A DNA stretch of 15,574 nt from JAWLDB01 sp041686915 (GTDB taxonomy: Bacteria; Bacillota; UBA994; UBA5500). Location of the stretch: NCBI GenBank assembly GCA_041686915.1, contig JAWLDB010000046.1, positions 1 to 15,574 on the forward strand, written 5' to 3'. A program made the position numbers and the translations under genes. Under the pieces are notes generated by a model that had not been told where the DNA came from, did no database searches, and saw nothing but the letters and a program-made list of their open reading frames with translations. Of this stretch, positions 13,231-15,574 are shown piece by piece. Numbering within the stretch: position 1 is the stretch's first letter; each line of letters begins with the position of its first letter.

Positions 13231-13982
13231 TTCGCTTCCCCCTCTGCGCCAGTATCCTTGTACACGCCCAAGGGGTAGAAGGGCATCATCTCTTCTTCAA
13301 CGCGCTTGAGTCCTTCGATCGGAGTCATACCCCAGTTGGTAGGACAGGTAGAGAGAACCTCTACCATGGAGAAACCCTTACCCTGGACTTGGTATTCAAA
13401 AGCCTTCTTGATAGCACGCTTCGCCTTGTTGATGTTAGGCACGTTGTGCACTGATACGCGCTCAATGTAGGCAGGACCGTCCAAAGTAGCCAGCATCTCT
13501 GAGACGCGAATCGGATGACCCTGCAGTTTCAGATCACGGCCATAAGGAGATGTGGTTGTCTTGTGGCCCTGTAGGGTAGTCGGTGCCATCTGGCCACCAG
13601 TCATACCATATATGCCGTTATTGACGAAGACAACAGTGATGTTTTCACCGCGTGCCGCAGCGTGCACGATCTCGGCTGTACCGATGGAAGCCAAGTCGCC
13701 GTCACCTTGGTAGCTAAATACGATGCATTCAGGGTGAACGCGTTTGACACCGGTAGCAACAGCCGGTGCACGGCCATGGGCTGCTTCCTGCATGTCACAG
13801 TTGAAGTAGTCATACGCAAGAACAGAGCAACCAACAGGAGCAATGCCTACGGTGCGGTCAAGAATACCGAGTTCATCGATAGCCTCGGCTACCAGGCGGT
13901 GGATAACACCATGAGTACAGCCCGGACAGTAGTGGGTTACGACGTCAGCAAGGGCTTTGGGCCTTTCAAATAGCTTAGCCAT
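13227..13982 (-). CDS. korB: 2-oxoacid:ferredoxin oxidoreductase beta subunit (TPP-binding)
   Basis: The beta subunit binds thiamine pyrophosphate and carries part of the electron path. The protein is 251 residues. It has HYCPGCTHG with Cys19 and Cys22, another Cys at 52 (PVGCSV), and the TPP/magnesium motif GDGD at 93-96 running to Asn121-Asn122 (VFVNNGIYGMTGGQ). The short length, with no fused ferredoxin domain, fits the four-subunit enzyme type. The start ATG 13982 overlaps the korA stop (TAATG), and GGGAGGG lies upstream inside korA. Confidence 0.94.
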   Translation of the reverse strand: MAKLFERPKALADVVTHYCPGCTHGVIHRLVAEAIDELGILDRTVGIAPVGCSVLAYDYFNCDMQEAAHGRAPAVATGVKRVHPECIVFSYQGDGDLASIGTAEIVHAAARGENITVVFVNNGIYGMTGGQMAPTTLQGHKTTTSPYGRDLKLQGHPIRVSEMLATLDGPAYIERVSVHNVPNINKAKRAIKKAFEYQVQGKGFSMVEVLSTCPTNWGMTPIEGLKRVEEEMMPFYPLGVYKDTGAEGEAK

Positions 13983-15049
13983 TAGGCATTCCCTCCCAAA
14001 ATCTCCTTAATCTTGGCCAGCACGGCTTCCGGTGTCGGGATCATGCCACCGACGCGACCATAGAAATGGACCGGCTTGGCGCCATTAACAGCCAGGCGTA
14101 CATCTTCTACCATCTGACCGGTGCTCATCTCCACTGACAAGAATGCCTTAGCATGCTTGGCTGCGTCAGCGATAGGAGCTGATGGGAACGGCCAGAGGGT
14201 AATCGGGCGGATCAGGCCAACCTTCAGGCCTTCCTTCTTTGCGGTGTCCATGGCAGAGCGAACAATACGCGCGGTTGAACCGTAAGCGACTACTACGATA
14301 TCAGCATCTTCCACATCAGTGGACTCGTAGCGCACGAGTTCAGACTGAATCTTCGCGTACTTTTCTTCCATGCGCCTGTTATGCTCTTCCAGCTTGTCTG
14401 GCTGCAGGAAGAGGGAATTGGTAACATTGCGGCGGCCTGGATGGTTACGCAGACCACTGGTTGCCCAGTCTTTAGCAGGTAGGTCCATAGCCGGACGCTC
14501 TTTGAATTCAACCGGCTCCATCATCTGACCGAGCATACCGTCGCCGAGGATCATCACCGGATTGCGGTACAAATCAGCCAAGTCGAAGCCTTCTTGCACC
14601 AGGTCTACCATCTCTTGCAGGTTAGCTGGCGCCAACACTATCAGGCGGTAGTCACCATGACCGCCACCTTTGACGGACTGGAAGTAGTCACTCTGCGCAG
14701 GCTGGATACCACCTAGCCCTGGGCCGCCACGCACGATATTGACAATGACGCAGGGCAGTTCGGCACCGGCAATATATGAGATACCTTCTTGCTTCAGGCT
14801 GATTCCAGGGCTGGAAGAAGAGGTCATAACCCGGGCTCCTGCGCCAGCAGCACCGTATACCATGTTAATGGCGGCTACTTCACTTTCCGCCTGCACCATA
14901 ACTCCGTCAACCTGCGGCATTCTGCGGGACATATATTCCGGCAGTTCATTTTGTGGAGTAATCGGATAGCCAAAGAAGAAGCGGCAACCTGCTTTAATCG
15001 CAGCTTCGCCGATGGCCTCGTTACCCTTCATTAAGAGCTTCTCACCCAT
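13982..15049 (-). CDS. korA: 2-oxoacid:ferredoxin oxidoreductase alpha subunit (VorB/KorA type)
   Basis: The alpha subunit supplies the pyrimidine-binding half of the TPP active site and a transketolase-C-like domain. The protein is 355 residues. It has FFGYPITPQNELPEYM (25-40), AESEVAAINMVYGAA (54-68), the Ser-rich TSSSSPGISLKQEG (76-89) and RGGPGLGGIQPAQSDYF (107-123). The C-terminal part, about 240-340, fits the swivel domain. The sequence resembles proteins annotated as the alpha chain of 2-oxoisovalerate (VorB) or 2-oxoglutarate (KorA) ferredoxin oxidoreductase. Motifs alone cannot tell which substrate is used: branched-chain 2-oxoacid, 2-oxoglutarate or another. ATG 15049 is preceded by AGGAGGG with an 8-nt gap. 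It lies 21 nt after the ferredoxin gene. Confidence 0.93.
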   Translation of the reverse strand: MGEKLLMKGNEAIGEAAIKAGCRFFFGYPITPQNELPEYMSRRMPQVDGVMVQAESEVAAINMVYGAAGAGARVMTSSSSPGISLKQEGISYIAGAELPCVIVNIVRGGPGLGGIQPAQSDYFQSVKGGGHGDYRLIVLAPANLQEMVDLVQEGFDLADLYRNPVMILGDGMLGQMMEPVEFKERPAMDLPAKDWATSGLRNHPGRRNVTNSLFLQPDKLEEHNRRMEEKYAKIQSELVRYESTDVEDADIVVVAYGSTARIVRSAMDTAKKEGLKVGLIRPITLWPFPSAPIADAAKHAKAFLSVEMSTGQMVEDVRLAVNGAKPVHFYGRVGGMIPTPEAVLAKIKEILGGNA

Positions 15050-15070
15050 TCGCTTTCCCTCCTAGTAGGC

Positions 15071-15274
15071 TTACTTTTCTACCTCAATGACCGTATCAGG
15101 ACAGATACGCGCACAGAAAGTGCAACCAATGCACTTGTCCATATCGGACACAGTTGCAAAGTGGAAGCCTTTCTTGTTAATCTTCTCGGACATGATCACG
15201 ATTTTCTTTGGGCAGACTGTGGTGCAAAGCTCGCAACCCTTGCAGCGGTCCTCTTCAAACCGGACTTTTGCCAT
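15071..15274 (-). CDS. korD: 2[4Fe-4S] ferredoxin, delta subunit of the 2-oxoacid oxidoreductase
   Basis: This 67-residue protein has two complete CxxCxxCxxxCP cluster motifs (C11, C14, C17, C21 and C48, C51, C54, C58). It passes electrons from the catalytic subunits to free ferredoxin. The ribosome-binding site AGGAGG lies 12 nt before ATG 15274, rather far. A closer ATG at 15281 is out of frame and would give only eight codons. The gene is inside the oxidoreductase operon, between a P-loop-like gene and korA, which fits a delta subunit. Confidence 0.93.
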   Translation of the reverse strand: MAKVRFEEDRCKGCELCTTVCPKKIVIMSEKINKKGFHFATVSDMDKCIGCTFCARICPDTVIEVEK

Positions 15275-15307
15275 AATTCATGCAAACCTCCTTTACTGGC
15301 AATTTTC

Positions 15308-15574
15308 CTACTCCCATGGTCGTAACATATAGAGGTGGAGCGGCAAAACCGGATGGTGCAACTGTGACTGTGCTTCCCCGCTAAACTCCTCCACCACACT
15401 GTTGAAGATGATTGGCAGGCGAGTTTGTGCCGCAATCCCTTCAACCAGTTGCTCCCCTTTTTTGATCAACGGGAGTTCAGTGTATTGCATAAGATTTGTA
15501 TTGTTGATCAAACCTGTGACCTTCATACGCGAAGTTTTCTCCACAGAGCGCAACAGGCTTATTGTTGGCTCTAC
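15308..15574 (-). CDS. C-terminal part of a possible P-loop/ParA-like nucleotide-binding protein (5' end outside window)
   Basis: The frame is open to the window edge (the first visible codons are GTA GAG CCA) and stops at TAG 15310-15308, giving 88 residues. Visible are RMKVTGLINNTNLMQYTELP, then KKGEQLVEGIAAQTRLPIIF and a tail ending in LYMLRPWE. The VTGLINNTNL stretch resembles the base-recognition NxTN region near the C-terminus of ParA/MinD/CobQ-type NTPases, some of which sit ahead of 2-oxoacid oxidoreductase genes in anaerobes. This assignment rests on memory of the pattern. The Walker A motif would lie outside the window. The gene ends 33 nt before korD on the same strand, so it is likely the upstream member of that operon. 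Confidence 0.5.
   Translation of the reverse strand, partial: VEPTISLLRSVEKTSRMKVTGLINNTNLMQYTELPLIKKGEQLVEGIAAQTRLPIIFNSVVEEFSGEAQSQLHHPVLPLHLYMLRPWE

Overview
The window looks like chromosomal DNA of an anaerobic, endospore-forming bacterium of the Firmicutes (class Clostridia). The evidence is three sporulation genes (spoIIM, spoVAF and a dacF-type carboxypeptidase), a ferredoxin-linked 2-oxoacid oxidoreductase operon, purine-rich Shine-Dalgarno sites, frequent TTG/GTG starts and compact Rho-independent terminators. The genus cannot be named from this sequence alone. I saw no rRNA, tRNA, CRISPR array, transposase or phage gene.

Layout. (1) 1-4592, plus strand: the 3' part of a peptide-binding protein gene, then oppB-oppC-oppD-oppF, a complete membrane and ATPase set for an oligopeptide/dipeptide ABC importer. 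A hairpin between the binding protein and oppB probably sets their expression ratio, and a palindrome closes the operon. (2) 4593-5490: about 900 bp with no convincing gene. It holds several inverted repeats and two outward-facing TGTAGGGG hairpin units, 4612-4637 and 5328-5353, that bracket about 740 bp. (3) 5491-7113, minus strand: a small one-helix membrane protein of unknown function and a class I/II PLP aminotransferase. (4) 7285-10889, minus strand: nudF, spoIIM, dacF and ddl in transcription order, a sporulation and peptidoglycan block. A terminator splits it into nudF-spoIIM and dacF-ddl. (5) 10988-12639, plus strand: a 45-codon ORF and spoVAF. (6) 12688-15574, minus strand: a gene resembling P-loop/ParA-type proteins (cut by the window end), a two-cluster ferredoxin, and the alpha, beta and gamma subunits of a 2-oxoacid:ferredoxin oxidoreductase. 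The three subunit genes overlap at their stop/start codons.

How they fit together. The importer supplies peptides. The aminotransferase and the oxidoreductase are two successive steps by which anaerobes can turn amino acids into 2-oxoacids and then acyl-CoA plus reduced ferredoxin; this link is inference from co-location, since the genes are in separate operons. ddl makes the D-Ala-D-Ala terminus of peptidoglycan and dacF trims it. spoIIM drives engulfment, and spoVAF acts in the spore inner membrane during germination. The nudF/spoIIM/dacF/spoVAF cluster recalls the arrangement around these genes in Bacillus subtilis, with intervening genes missing.

Several gene starts were set from ribosome-binding sites rather than from the longest reading frame (oppB TTG 668, oppD ATG 2574, aminotransferase ATG 7113, dacF GTG 9518, nudF TTG 10889). 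The least explained parts are the 4593-5490 non-coding block and the two small ORFs.
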